A stretch of DNA of 64,000 nt from Marsupella aquatica (lineage: Eukaryota > Marchantiophyta). Below the pieces are notes generated by a model. The model was not told where the DNA came from, did not search any database, and worked only from the letters and a program-made list of their open reading frames with translations. The position numbers were made by a program, and so were the translations under genes. The stretch covers positions 10,416,001-10,480,000 of the forward strand of contig OZ316895.1 of the NCBI GenBank assembly GCA_973895155.1. Reading direction: 5' to 3'. Each line of letters starts with the position of its first letter. The first letter of the stretch is position 1. Below, in pieces: positions 47,558 to 59,699 of the stretch.

Positions 47558-50500
47558 ATGCTTCCTCGTTCGAACTCGAGTTCGCTTGCAGAATTCAGCA
47601 CCGGTGAGGCCGACGGACAGCTAGAAACCAGCAAGCCTAGGCTAGCTTCTTGAATTCAATTTCTTGTGAATTATATTCTTCCTTGGATGAGGTTGAAGAC
47701 GAATTAGGTCGATTGGATCGATGGATTAACATACCTTGGGAAACATCTCAATCTGAAGGACCTGACTGGCTGGTGGACCGTGGGGCATGGATAATGGTGC
47801 GGAAGTGGCTGCCGCTCTTTGTATCCCATGCCTGACGTTAAGAAAATCGCTCAAAACTCTCGTCCTGTAGGTGTTACGTTCATGAGCTTGGCTCATGCGC
47901 ATTGTCAATGCATTTGTTAGACTGGTTAACGTGTGATCTTTCGGTCATATCAGGAGGATTACCGAGTGAGAAGTGACTCCAAGTAATGTGATCAATATTC
48001 CTTTCGTAGGAGCGAGGACCAATTATCAGGGAGTATTTTGGGGACCGGTAATCAAATTTGCAGAAGAGCGCTTTTCTGGAAACTGAGAATGAGAGAACTA
48101 GCACATGAGTCGATCAAGTGAGCTTTCTGCTAGCCTCTTGTGCAATGGGCGAGTAACGACGATGATATGCTTCGAGCAGTGAGTTGAGATTAGTGGAACA
48201 ATCATCTAACTGGATTTGCTGAACGGCCGAATATTGGAGAATCAAGAGAGAATACTAGAGGTCACTCTAATCGATGATCAAAGACACTGCATACAGAAGG
48301 TTTTTGAAAGAGATCTCGGATTAACCGCACAAGCGGAATTTGTCTAGAACCCTGCGACAGAATTGGCAACGTTAATGCAGGGTGATGTCGAATGCATTGT
48401 CCAACTTCCAGAAAGAATATGTTCTATTAACAAAATGTTGCCCCAGAAAGTGATCGGTATAGAGAAAGGAGGAAAGGGATGGTTATCCGCCGACCGATGG
48501 CACGTAGAGAGAGTATTCCATTCTCGAACAGGATCTGAGTATGGGTTCTCAGGATTGTTGTACATTGTGCAGGTACGTGCGACCGATGTACTCGGTCTCT
48601 CTCGTTGACCTGGTATGTCCCCGACCACGACTTGTGCTGGACGTGCTTTTCCAGGGAGAACTCGTCGGCACCATGGTACGCGTACGACACTCCTGTCCAG
48701 GAGGTGCGCTGCAATGGGTGCGGGACTATGGTCGACGAGATAAAGTACACGCCTGCCACCAACCTCTGCCATGCATGTTTCTCCCAAAGCGACGACATCG
48801 AGCATGCTCCATATCGGCTCACCAACAGTGGATCGTTCCCACTTCAACCCGGCAGCCCAGTCAGCTCGTGTAGATTGGAACAAAGCTGTAAGTTACGCGC
48901 GATCTATCGCCCTTCTCTGCTTTAATTTAATCGGTCGAAGGCTATGTAGAGGATTCGAATTTCATGACCTCAGATTTGGTTCTCCCCAGTGCGAGAGAAG
49001 ACGTGAATGTCTTAAAACCTCGTCCTGTCTTGTGTCCCTCGATCCGGAGAGCATTCGAAGGCCTTTCATCTTTTTCTCCGTTTCCGTGCTTGCTCAGGCC
49101 TCGGTATGCAAATCCCTTGGGGGGTCTCTTGGTTGCATTTCTTCTTTCTGGTCAAATCCCCAAGCTCCCCTTGATTTCGCCTCAGGGTGTTGGAAGTATG
49201 CGTGCAGTTTGGGTCGTCTGGCATTATTCTTCCTGGAAATGGGAGTGGCATTATATTGTTCTTTGAGATTCCTTCTCTGGATCGATTAAGGAACAGTGCG
49301 TGCAGCTTGTCGTCATCTCTTCTCTTCCGCTCCAGGCCAAACTGATGATTCTGAACGGAGGGGATTGTTCCTCGAGTGTGTAATGGACCCTGTCATACAT
49401 CTGAAAGATGGTTTTTGTCTTTCTTCAGGCCTCAAAGTCTGGTACAATCATAGTGCGAGATATTGACCGAATTTGTGCCTTCTTGATGTTTTGGGATACG
49501 TAGCTTATTAGTCTTTCGGACTTTGGATCTGATTTATGTCATTAATGTTTGCAGGTTCAAGCTCCTGGTCCTGCGATGAATGCAAGCTCCAGCTTAGTGG
49601 AACCTGGAATAGGCCCGACTACGATTTATGCTATACCTGCTGGAGAAAGAGATTACCCAACGACGACAAGTGGTTTGCATACGAGGGGGCACAATCCAGT
49701 GAGACGCAATGCGATGACTGCAAGCAGATCATTGCTGGAGTCAAGTACACCCTCTCTTATGACATTTGCCAGCCGTGTGCTCAGCTGAAGCCCCACTACG
49801 CCCCTTTCAATTGCAGCTACCGCCCCACAACCACCACTTCATGTCCGGATGCCGTTGGAGCAATTGTCCTCCGTTTCTGGCCTGCACGTAAGTCTTTTGT
49901 GCTGGTCGTCTAGGTTCAAACTCACTTCAATTTGTGGAATTTTATTTTTGTATCCTGATTTTCACGATGAAGCAACTTGCACAGTCTCTAACTCAGAGAG
50001 CAAGGATAGACAAGGGACATAGCTATGCCTTGTGAATAAATTCTGCCCTTAGCTACTCAGGTCCCAGGTGTCACAACCAAGGGACATAGATATACCTTGT
50101 GCATAAATTCTGCCCTTAGGTACTCAGGTCCCAGGTGTCACAAACAAAGCCCTTGCCTCTTAAACGAGCAACGTCCTCGACAATTGAGCTAATGGGCTAC
50201 ACTTCGTGAGAGTTTAGGACGTTTAAGATGGCCTGTCTGTTACCTTGTTGATGCTTGGTCTTTCTTGTTCTCTGTGTTTGTGTTTTGTTCCGTAGAGGTT
50301 GCTTATGTCCGGTCAGCTTGAGTACTTTTCTTGCCGAGACAGCCAGTTGCCTACTTCAGTCTGTCTCATGTCTCTGATTGACTCATGTTGTCCCCAACAT
50401 TTCCATCTTGGATCAAGAGATAGAGGTATTTTCATGTCGAATGGGCGGATTTCAGTTATTCATTGAGCAAAAGTGACTGTTTTTTTTTTAATTCATTGCA

Positions 50501-50893
50501 GCTGAGGCGGATCACAAGCTGGCAGGAGTCCCCACGCCCCACCTGGTCTTGGTCGCCACACATTATGCATCTCATGCTCGCAACACCTCGTTTAAGATCT
50601 ACAACGACGTGGTGGAGGTTGGGCGGGATCTGACCACGAACATGCGCTACATCACCGTCGGGCAAACGTGCCTCTCGATTGCGGCCAGGTTGCAGGGGCT
50701 GAGAGGACACAGCAAAAGAAGTAAGGACAAGAAAATGCTGAGGAAGGTGGAGGAAGAACTGAAAGTACGGGAGGCTCATTTCCATGACCCGGATTGCCAG
50801 TTCCCTCTCATGGGAGGCGTGCAACACGCAGCCAAGGCATTCCTTTCGACGATCGATGGGCAGCAACTAGTTAATGATTTGCTCCAGTCCTAA
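47558..50893 (+). CDS. Protein with four C4 zinc modules (ZZ-like), function unknown
   Basis: 361 residues from four exons: 47558-47603, 48573-48887, 49555-49887, 50502-50893, all joined in phase 1. Each middle exon encodes two modules of exact form C-x2-C-x15-C-x2-C. These are C18/C21/C37/C40, C62/C65/C81/C84, C127/C130/C146/C149 and C173/C176/C192/C195. Modules 1 and 3 carry PDHDLCWTC / PDYDLCYTC, reminiscent of the D-Y-D-L-C-x2-C half of ZZ fingers; modules 2 and 4 carry IKYT / VKYT before the third Cys. The exons are therefore a likely tandem duplication. The last exon (about 130 residues, basic helix KRSKDKKMLRKVEEELKVRE) has no recognised domain. The start exon is short and set by phase and a good ATG context; the zinc exons are secure. 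A protein- or histone-binding role is possible by analogy only. The gene converges on the mutase gene. Confidence 0.75.
49985..50200 (-). mobile_element. Intronic tRNA-derived SINE
   Basis: It lies in intron 3 of the zinc-module gene, opposite orientation. Minus strand from about 50200: AGCCCATTAGCTCAATTGTC gives an A-box-like head. It is followed by two body units (GTGACACCTGGGACCTGAGT, AGGGCAGAATTTAT and ATGTCCCTTG), one at about 50145-50070 and one at about 50080-49990. Confidence 0.5.
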
Positions 50894-51540
50894 CAACTCT
50901 CAAACATCAATATCATCAAATCCTGTGTCCGGAAGCTGAACTGGGGTGGCTATCCGAATGAAAACGTGCAGACCAATGACGCAGATATTCTTCCTTCGAT
51001 AAGGCACAGGATGGCTCCCAACTAAAAGTGTCCCGTCCAATAGTGTCTCGCAGGTACGTCGCGGTTTTTCTCGAGCATAAAAAGTTAAATTGCTTGTAGC
51101 GTCCGACGTAGAAAATAGGTCCTCGTTCTGAAGCTGCAATTCAGTGCCAAATAGATGTATTGCGGACAAATCTGCCCGTTTCGCCACCTCCCAGTAAAAG
51201 CGCCGTAAGTGCTTCTTTTCAGGTCTTTCGATTACTCACAAAAGTTCTTGCTGGAAATCATCACCAGTTTCTTTAGTTTACGAGTGCCAATGTTTCTTTA
51301 CAAGTTTGACATTTTGAGGCTGTTAAACAGCAGTGTATCGTAAATTACTCTCTGCATGAGACATTCTCATTAAAGGATTTTCTGGATGCGCCAAGCAAAC
51401 CAAATTCGCAAATATATCTGGACCTCTCATTTCGGACTGAAAAAATTACGAGGAAAAATTCCAACGCTGCCTTTGGTTCTCGCTTTGAAAGTCCTGAAAA
51501 TGCAGGCATGCTTCCCTGAAACAAGGTAAGATTGTGAAGC
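50894..51540. other. Convergent intergenic interval
   Basis: 3' UTRs of two facing genes. No additional gene or clear repeat was seen. Confidence 0.5.
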
Positions 51541-54500
51541 TCAATAATTTCCAATAACTGACGGTTCGGGACCTACACCTCCAGCATGTTTATAAACTAG
51601 CGCACGAACTCTCTGTGCCAAGGCATCTGCTGAGGCCTGATCAGCAGCTTCAGCGTAGACTCTTACTACATCCTCCGTACCAGATGGCCGGACAAAGGAC
51701 CGCCCATTCTTATGCTTAACTGCAAAACAGGGAAGATTGATCTATCAAGCATTACATGCGAATTCAAGAGAAAAAAACTATCATCTTTATACTTGAGGGA
51801 CTAGCAGAGAAAGGCAATACATGAAACAATACGTTGGATTACTAAGCATCCCCGCTCCCTGTCAAGGATCAGTGCCAAAATTACAGCATTCTTAAATCAG
51901 TAGAGATAGCAGAAGGAGAGGACATACCAATCTCTGTATCAATTGCCTGTTGCAATGCGATAGGTGATGCCACCTTAGTTTCCGCAGCAGTGGTGGTAAT
52001 AATCAACCGATCAGCCACACTCACCTGCCATAATCAGTGTTATACAGTGATCAACTCCTTATAAGGGGTTATATCATACTGTGACAATTCTACCAGCTTG
52101 TATTGACACTTGAAAAATTGGAAGAGACTACCGTGCGATAATTTGAGCATTCACAATATACTACCTTTAGTTGTCTGCTTGGCACATCCTCATAAATGGA
52201 ATCCCATTCTTTGATCGACCATCCTTTGTAGCGCAGGACCAATTCAACCATCAGTATCCCACTCAATGCATCACCAACAGCCTGATTCACCATTTCACTG
52301 ACCGCTAAAAGTCTCCGAACAGCCTTCAGCTTCTCACCTGAAATTGACAGAAAATTGACTGTCAAATCGAACGGGACTACAACCCCTACAAGAGTACTTT
52401 TAGATGCAATTATTAGGAATCTAATCGAGTTCAAGAAACAGAAGCTGAAAGATCCATGATGCATTGAACATACCAAAAAAGAACCACAAACAACAGCTTT
52501 CTTCTGACAAAAATTGACCAATGTCTCCTGTGCTAAAATAGCGATAGATTAAGATCCGTACCTTCGAGACTTCCAGCACCATCCTCTTTCTTTAACCAAT
52601 TTACGAATCTCTCTTTCAGCAGAATTGTACCATGCCCGTTGGCCTCAAAATAGAGTCCAATGTCATAAGCTGCTGCCTTCTCGTGCAAATGCTTCACCCC
52701 AGTAGGAGTTAGTGCCACTTCAATGCCGAGTTTCTCCTTCAGGTAAGTAGTTGAGGCCCCATTAGCATATGCTGTTTGCCCAGCCCCGACTGCAATGGAA
52801 CCATATCCAGGAACCACAGTCACAGATCGATCTACAATCTGGTTATCACCTGAATTTGGGATATCGGCTAGAACAAAAAGCTGTTCCTGGATAAAATTTG
52901 CAAAGAGAGCCATTATTTTGTCCCCATCCAAAAGGTGTAGACGAGATGTGCTTTCACTTGGTCTGCATCCATAGTAAAAATACACGAGCCTGTCTGCATC
53001 GCCATCAACACTCACACATCTGCACCCCAGATCAAAGTTGTCAGAAGATGCTACTATTTCAAACTCCTAGAATGTTATTCCTGGTGGATAATCTCAAGTA
53101 TGTACTAAGCAAAGATAATTCGACAAACAGTCATGCCTTAAAGAGTTCATTACGAGTACCTTCTTTCCGCATCCTTGATTTTGTCAAAACTTTGGGGCAC
53201 GACCTTTTCTTTTTGAACGTAATCAGCTCCAACACAGAAATTTAGCATTCCCTTGCCGTCTTGCCCTGTGTTTCTGATTTCCATCTTGAGGGTTTCCAGC
53301 TTATTTTGTAATTGAAATAATTTACTAGCTCCAACACCATTAGCTCCGTCCACGACAACAACTGGATCAATCTCCAACGCTACCGAAGACCTTAGGTCTA
53401 ACAGAGATCTGCAGAATTTTGATTGTCAGAGAAAATGAGATGTTGAGCTCAGCTGCAATTCATCGCCATTTCCGTATCAATCTCCTAATCAGTAAACTCT
53501 ATGATTGAGGTTTGTACTTCAGAGTAATCGTACACCATCTAAAAACTGTCCATCTAATTGATCCTGGAATGACTGGAAGGGAGGGAAATCGTCCGTGTTC
53601 TGCAAATATACAAGCCCAGGTTACCTTCAAGGTAGATCACCTGAACGCAAATGATAGAGTATCATAGTACTGGGATTCTGTATCCACCTGGCCCTTATTG
53701 TAGGCACGAACCATCCAGTGCAGCTGGGGAGTTGTAAGGATTCCCTTTTCTTCCGCAATTACTCCGAGCACAGCTTCTACGCCCTTGCAAACAGAAAACA
53801 AGCCCGCGCTAAAACACATGGCACCAATGTCCTAATACAGGACTAGAACAAATAAAATTGAAACCTTTCCAAACAATAGTTTTGAATATCGCACGGTCTC
53901 AGTTTATTCCGTTCTTCATTCGCTTCTATGACAAGGAGTTGCACCTTTTTGGCAGCAGCAAGCAATTCAACCCCTGAGGGCCTTGTGTCCCTTGCCAATA
54001 ACACTCTCCCAACGCTATCGCTTCGGAGTGGAATGGATTCCTTCTTCACGATGTCTCGGATCACCTAGAAAATGAAATCCTTCTTATGTCAACACAAACT
54101 CAAAACCAGCGGAATATGTAAACGAAGGTTGCCTAGTTGTCACAGGAATTGACCACACCAGACAACTCAAGATCAGGCGTAATGCACCGATCCAGAAGTA
54201 TTCCATTCAACTACCTAGGAAGGCAGAGATCGCGCCCAATATTTGTGGTTGACGACAAAGTGTTTTATAAGTCCACACCTTCTTCATCGATGAAAGTCTG
54301 AGTGCTATCCTTGGCCCTGAAGATAGCTTAATTATAGATAGAAATGGAAGTGTCTGTCAGAATTAAGCTGCAATAGATTTTTCTGTCCTTCAAGTCAAGT
54401 AGTGATTACCCGCAGGAAAGAGTTTGAATCACTGGTGTTGGCCAGCTCATTTGCATATTCTTCCCACTCCATGATTAGCATACCACCACTCGGATCTGCC

Positions 54501-55726
54501 AATTTGATGCCGTTGTCGACTATCGGATTGTGTGAAGCTGTGATCATGAGCCCGGTGGCTTGCTTTGTACACAAGGACCGTAGTGCAGCCAAAACTCCAG
54601 TCCTAAACACAGTAGATTTCAAGAGGGATCCATCTGTTCGGAAGCCTGCTGTTCCGTATGAAAAGTTTACGCCTGGAGAACATCAATAGAAATGGTTCAA
54701 CTCCGAAAACTTGGACCCAATCTGGAGACAGCATTTCAGCTTTCAAGATGCCTTGATCGCTTGCGATATCCGTCCACATTATTTACATTTACGGGCACTT
54801 TAATAAACTTCATTTTTCTCAACGGAAACGCCTTTTGAGGAAAATTGACAACATTCATTTAGAATTGTCGAACGCAGTTAGGAAAAACACCGCAGTACTT
54901 CGTCCAAATCGAGCAGTGAGCTCCCCAGCTCACTTCTTTGACAATGCCGCCACATACTTCAAAGAAACCCGAAGCTACTCAAGCATGGTATTGGAAATCC
55001 TCGACCGGGCCCAGATAAGGACAATACATTCTTGGAAGTACCGGTTTTCTCAAACTTGTATAGATGCAGGCAGGCGATCCATGCTTCTGAGTTTAGGGAA
55101 TCTGAGTTTAGGGATTCTCGCTTATGAATGAGATATTTCTCATCACAGGGTTTAGGGTTAGTGTTTAGGTGATTAGAGAAACAACAACGTTGAACGAGTA
55201 CATGATTTCTTTCCCTAGACACCGGCATCAGAAATCCCGCTTTTCAATTGACGAAATGATAATGTTCGCGTTTCAAATGTAGTAATCATGGTCTGCATTC
55301 CAAGTCCACTAAGTTTTCCCAACACAAACTGAACCGAGGAGTTGGAGTTGGAGTTGGAATTGCTAACACAGGGATACGAGTTTCTTTGAAATCGAAAAGC
55401 TCACTCACATACATACCTGTGGGTGCAGGAAACATGTTGAAAGCATCACGCAGCTCTGTAAAATCTGCCGGATCCATTGAAGGCAACTCCACCGGTGATG
55501 TCGGCTCCACTGATACCGGAGGAAGAGTGGCAGAGCAAGAAATGGGTGAATAAGAAAATGTTGTACTCGGTCGGCCGGGTCGTTGTCTCCACTGCAAAGT
55601 CTGGGCTAATGCTGGACTTTGACTCAGAGATCTGCAGATTGAAAGGAATGGGAATAATGATTTTTGAGGAAAGGCAATCGGAGGAGCCAGCAAAGCACCA
55701 CAATACCGAGTCCTGAAGCTCAGCAT
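51541..55726 (-). CDS. Phosphoacetylglucosamine mutase (PAGM/AGM1)
   Basis: Interconverts N-acetylglucosamine 6- and 1-phosphate in the UDP-GlcNAc pathway. Nine exons on the minus strand: 55726-55417, 54672-54410, 54064-53945, 53783-53641, 53408-53160, 53019-52562, 52337-52165, 52024-51928, 51719-51541. All phases agree, giving 663 residues. Motifs: [11 protein letters not shown]; phosphoserine loop [14 protein letters not shown] with catalytic S150; [21 protein letters not shown]; Mg-binding DGDAD (367-371); [40 protein letters not shown]; and phosphate loop [15 protein letters not shown] (from R615). The match to plant PAGM (Arabidopsis DRT101) is close throughout. Odd: about 80 extra N-terminal residues, Ser/Pro/Arg-rich and without Asp or Glu before E74, then MDPADFTEL at M84, the usual cytosolic start region. 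A plastid or mitochondrial form is inferred. Confidence 0.95.
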
Positions 55727-56780
55727 TACCTCTCTCGGGCTAGATTGGAGAATTCCTGTTCTATTTGGTCTCTGAGCTGCGGATTCCCAAATTTGATTTC
55801 TTTGAAATCACCTGAAGTATTCTGGAAATCCAGTGACTTTCTCTTAAAGGTGATTTCAGCCCTGAGGAAATTGTGGACACCGTTTCCACGTTACTGAGAT
55901 TCACTGCATTAGACCTGTCTTTAAATTCTGAGTGGTGCCCATTTGGGAATTGCTTTTGAAGAAAGTTGAAAAAGGTTTTAGTATCGATTCATTGGAAAAC
56001 AACTACTGTAGTGTAAAAGTTTTCATTTCAGGAAAAAAAGCTTTTGATGCTCGATTCTTTTCCCTTCATGTAATTATAAATAGAAAAGAGGCACTAGTCA
56101 TGTCAGTTTTTTATTTTGAAATTTTTTGTTCGAGCATGGAAAACTTCATGACCTTTGGATTGGCACTTTGTTTTGTCAAACAGGGTGTTGCAAGCCATTC
56201 TGTAACTGGTTATGGGACCTAGTTAATGATTTTTGCAATTGGGGGAGGCAGCATTGACCTGCCCCATAAGGTAGGCGTTATGGTCTCACCTCAACCTCAG
56301 AGAATGTATCCCCTTTTTCCTTCTTTCTCTATCAGCCACCACCTTGAATATTGCAGCCATTGCCACATTGGGCTCAAACCCTGTGTGCATTCAATAGCAG
56401 CTTTTCAGGATTCGCAGATTAGCCTAAATTTACAGGAAAATCGTTAAACTAATTGGTTAGGTGGTGACCTGTGAGCTTTACTGACGGGAGCCAAAGATTA
56501 ACTCCCACAACCTTTTTCATGGGAGTTCTCATAGCTCTTGAGCTACAATAAGATGTTATCCTGGTTTGTCCAGTTTTGAGACACCCTAATGATATACTTT
56601 GCCACTCCTTTTAATTTCATTACTACATTGCCACCTTTTTAACCGTTGATTCGGCAAAAAAACTGGTTGGTTAGTTGGGTTAATGGTCAATATCTTACAA
56701 GTTTTTCATCATCAGACAGCTATCACCATCCCTGAGTGAACCTCAACACCCTCTATCAGCCTTGACTAGGGGGTGGGGGA
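55727..56780. other. Upstream of the mutase, nothing else recognised
   Basis: Promoter side of the mutase gene, then AT-rich sequence and short repeats; no gene or clear core promoter was picked out. Confidence 0.35.
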
Positions 56781-57114
56781 TGTTGAACTAAGACGTCATT
56801 CGCAACGACCATACAACCATGATTCATTCCATGCTCACGTAGTCGACACAATCTCTACGTGGTTCACCTTTTCTCCAAGGCTACGTCCACACGAACACTC
56901 AAGCTTTACTTCAAGAGTAGACAAACACACATGCTCTCCCTCTTCCTCAAGTTGCTCCGTTACAATGAGTAAGCACACCACACACCAGCGGCTTACACTA
57001 GCCTTGGTATATACAAGGTCACACACAACTAACCTAACCTCAGCTAAGACCCTAACTGTGGTTAGCCTAAGTGCCGTAACCTTTGAGTCACAAGACTAAG
57101 AGCAATCCTTAACA
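56781..57114 (-). mobile_element. Solo LTR of the 57631-61582 copia family
   Basis: 334 bp, beginning TGTTGAACTAAGACGTCATT and ending CCTTAACA. It is clearly homologous over its whole length to the two LTRs downstream. Flanking pentamers are GGGGA and AGGGA (4 of 5 identical), a possible eroded target duplication. Such solo LTRs arise by recombination between the two LTRs. Confidence 0.85.
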
Positions 57115-57625
57115 AGGGAGTGGGCCACCCAACAAGAGGAGTTTGAGTAAGAGCAAACTAACAGACCTAATCCAAGCTTCAAAGTTGGAAAAGGTGTTGC
57201 AGTTAGGGTAGAGGACATGGAGAACCATCCAATGGCCACACCTGGGATGTTCACCATCGAATTGATTCAAACTAACAATAGTTAGTTTGCTTAAACATTA
57301 TTGCAAAAAGATGACAATGTAATAGTTAAACTAAAAAAATTGGAAAGGTTTATATTTAGTTAAACAAGGGTGACAATGTAGTGAATCTCAGTTCCATGTA
57401 AACCCAAGGCCCGGTAACATAATCAGAGCAAGACTTCAGCAGGTGAGAGCCAGTGTGACATCATAAGTGGGTATCAAAGCAGGCCCGGGCTATCTTATTA
57501 TAAAAGCGCCAACTGAGGTCTACTTTTAAGAGCCTAGGTCTAGAGTGAAACCTCTAGACCGTAACTCTATGGCCATCATGTGCATGGGAGAAACTTATGA
57601 CATGACTATGATGTATGTACATACC
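57115..57625. other. Between the solo LTR and the copia element
   Basis: No gene. 57525-57620 is a copy of the dispersed repeat at 44590-44690. Confidence 0.4.
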
Positions 57626-57630
57626 AGTTT

Positions 57631-57963
57631 TGTTGAACTAAGACGTCATTCGCAATGACCATACAACCATGACTCATTCCATGCACACGTAGTCGACACA
57701 ATCTTTACGTGGTTCACCTCTTCTCCAAGGCTACGTCCACACGAACACTCAAGTTTTACTTCAAGAGTAGATGAACACACATTCACTCCCTCTTCCTCAA
57801 GTTGCTCCGTTACAAATGAGTAAGCACACCACACCAGCGGCTTACACTAGCCCTGGTATATACAAGGTCACACACGACTAACCTAACCTCAGCTAAGACC
57901 CTAACTGTGGTTAGCCTAAGTGCCGTAACCTTTGAGTCACAAGACTAAGAGCAATCATTAACA
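57631..57963 (-). repeat. 3' LTR of the copia element
   Basis: TGTTGAAC to ATTAACA in plus-strand reading, 333 bp; adjoins the polypurine tract at 57964. Confidence 0.92.
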
Positions 57964-58189
57964 AACTCCCCCTTGACTCTAGTCTTGGGGACTGCAATTT
58001 CTGCTATCCATATGAGATACTCAGCGGGAAATTCTAGACAATCACCTAAAACCATAGGTGTCCCCCTAAAAACCATTTAAGGTTAACTAAGGGTAACTAG
58101 AATTAAGCCGTAGCCATAACGGGATTGAGTAACCCATATACATAAATTATATATTCTTAAGTTACTCTACTTGTGCTGCAAATGCAAAA

Positions 58190-58530
58190 CTTGCAAAGTA
58201 GCACGGTGTTTTGAGTAACTCTCCAAAGGAATCACTTTGGTAAAAGCATCAACTGGGTTGAGCTTTCCATCAATCTTGACTAGCTCAAACATTTTATCAG
58301 ACACTGCTTGCCTAATAAAATGGTACCTGATGTCAATGTGTTTCACCCTCCAAAATCAAACATCCAAATTTTCACGGATCCAATTCCAACAATTTGACAA
58401 GGATGATCATTCCCCATCAACACGGAACCGGTTGATACTGAGTAAGAACTAAAAAACTCTTTCATACAACAAATATGATAGGTATAGGCACAATCTAAAT
58501 CCATTCATCACCGTTGTTACTGGATGAAAT
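58190..58530 (-). pseudogene. Fused pol remnant (protease side joined to RNase H end)
   Basis: Reading down from 58530: SSNNGDEWI, a stop in place of the residue before DCAYTYHI (the catalytic D-S/T-G-A-S-H region of copia proteases, degraded), then SVLMGNDHPCQIVGIGSVK. At about 58345 it switches to VKHIDIRYHFIRQ and LNPVDAFTK, the C-terminal RNase H signature. The missing segment would be about 3 kb in a full element. Confidence 0.75.
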
Positions 58531-58576
58531 GCAAAGGGTAACATCTTGACTTCACAAGATTTCATCATCAAGCAAG

Positions 58577-59475
58577 TCATTCATCAACATCAGTGGCTGC
58601 GTTCGTTGATGGTTGATGAGTCTGTTTGACTCGACAGTCTCTTTTCATGTGGCCGGGCTTGTTATATTTCCAGCATATAATTGGTTTCCTTTCTAGAGAT
58701 TTCTCTCTAGACCTGGATCTAAACTTAGACCGAGCCTTCTCCTTGCCTCTATTCCATGAGGGGTATGATTGTGAAAAGGACTTGTTTTCACTAGTCATCC
58801 GCTGTTGAGTCCTCCCGCGGTTCACATTCAACACACTGCCAGATGAAGATGGTGTCTGGGTATGACCCAGTTTCTTCTGTGCATCATCTGACAGCAAAGA
58901 GCTTACCACCTCATCATATGAAATGGTTTTGAGGTCTCTATACAAAAGAACCTGCTTCAAACCTTGATACGATGGGGGTAAGGAGCTGAGAAGAAGCAAT
59001 GCCTTATCTTCATCTTCCACTCCCTTGCCAAGATTTGACAAATCTACAGCTAGGCTATCGAATTTATCCAAGTGATCTTGAAGCTTGCCTCCTTCTTTTA
59101 GCCTCAAGCTCATCAAGAGAGATTTCTTGTACAATCGATCTAAGGCATCCTTCCGGTAGTACTTCTCTCTGAGGCCTTGAATAAGGATACGGAATCCTTG
59201 TAATCGTCCAGCTTCTTAATGATATGTGGCTTCAAATACAACATAACCGCATTCACGGTGATCACTTGCTCCTGCCTCTATTTCCTCAACGGGATCTCCT
59301 CCTCACTACTAGACTCCTCCCGAGTCGATAGCAGATGATCTAGGCCCATAGCACGAAGAATTCCCTTAACCTGCTTCTCCCATAACAAATAATCCGTGCG
59401 CCCATCATACTTTTCCATCTCAAACTTGACACCTCCAAACTTGGATGCCATTGTTGCCCTCCCAATGTTCTCCAC
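58577..59475 (-). pseudogene. gag: Copia gag, disrupted
   Basis: Capsid-like protein of the copia element in two pieces. 59475-59278 begins MENIGRATMASKFGGVKFEM and includes YDGRTDYLLWEKQVKGIL. 59134-58577 has LDRLYKKSLLMSLRLKEGG, LQDHLDKFDSLAVDLSNLG and LLLLSSLPPSYQGLKQ. Between them are a stop (about 59278) and a frame change (about 59165). The nucleocapsid knuckle reads CWKYNKPGHMKRDC: the second Cys of C-x2-C-x4-H-x4-C is Tyr, so zinc binding should fail. Confidence 0.85.
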
Positions 59476-59699
59476 ATGCTATTGTTGTGTTGCTCCCTAT
59501 ATGCTTTTGTTGCTTTTTTCCTTCCTTCCTTCTCGTTGACTCAAATCCAAATCACGAAAAAATATCATTTTTCGCAAATTTCCAAAAAACTTGAAACTTG
59601 TCACCGCCACATAGCCCACCAGCCTAGCAAGCCAACGCTGAAATCCAAAATTGAAACCGAGTTCCAACGAAAAAAAATTTCAAGTTTTGGTCGGGGTGG

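Noticed and set aside
48344-48883. 179-codon minus frame
   Set aside because: Antisense to the first zinc-module exon; plus-strand spacing of Cys pairs and splice phases show the real coding strand.
53530-53611. Extra exon reading [14 protein letters not shown] in the mutase
   Set aside because: It breaks phase with both neighbours, and exon 53783-53641 joins exon 53408-53160 perfectly without it; left as intron.
57475-57490. TGGGTATCAAAGC as a second retrotransposon primer-binding site
   Set aside because: Two mismatches to the tRNA-Met site and no adjoining LTR end.
58237-58452. 71-codon plus frame
   Set aside because: Antisense to the RNase H remnant of the copia element.
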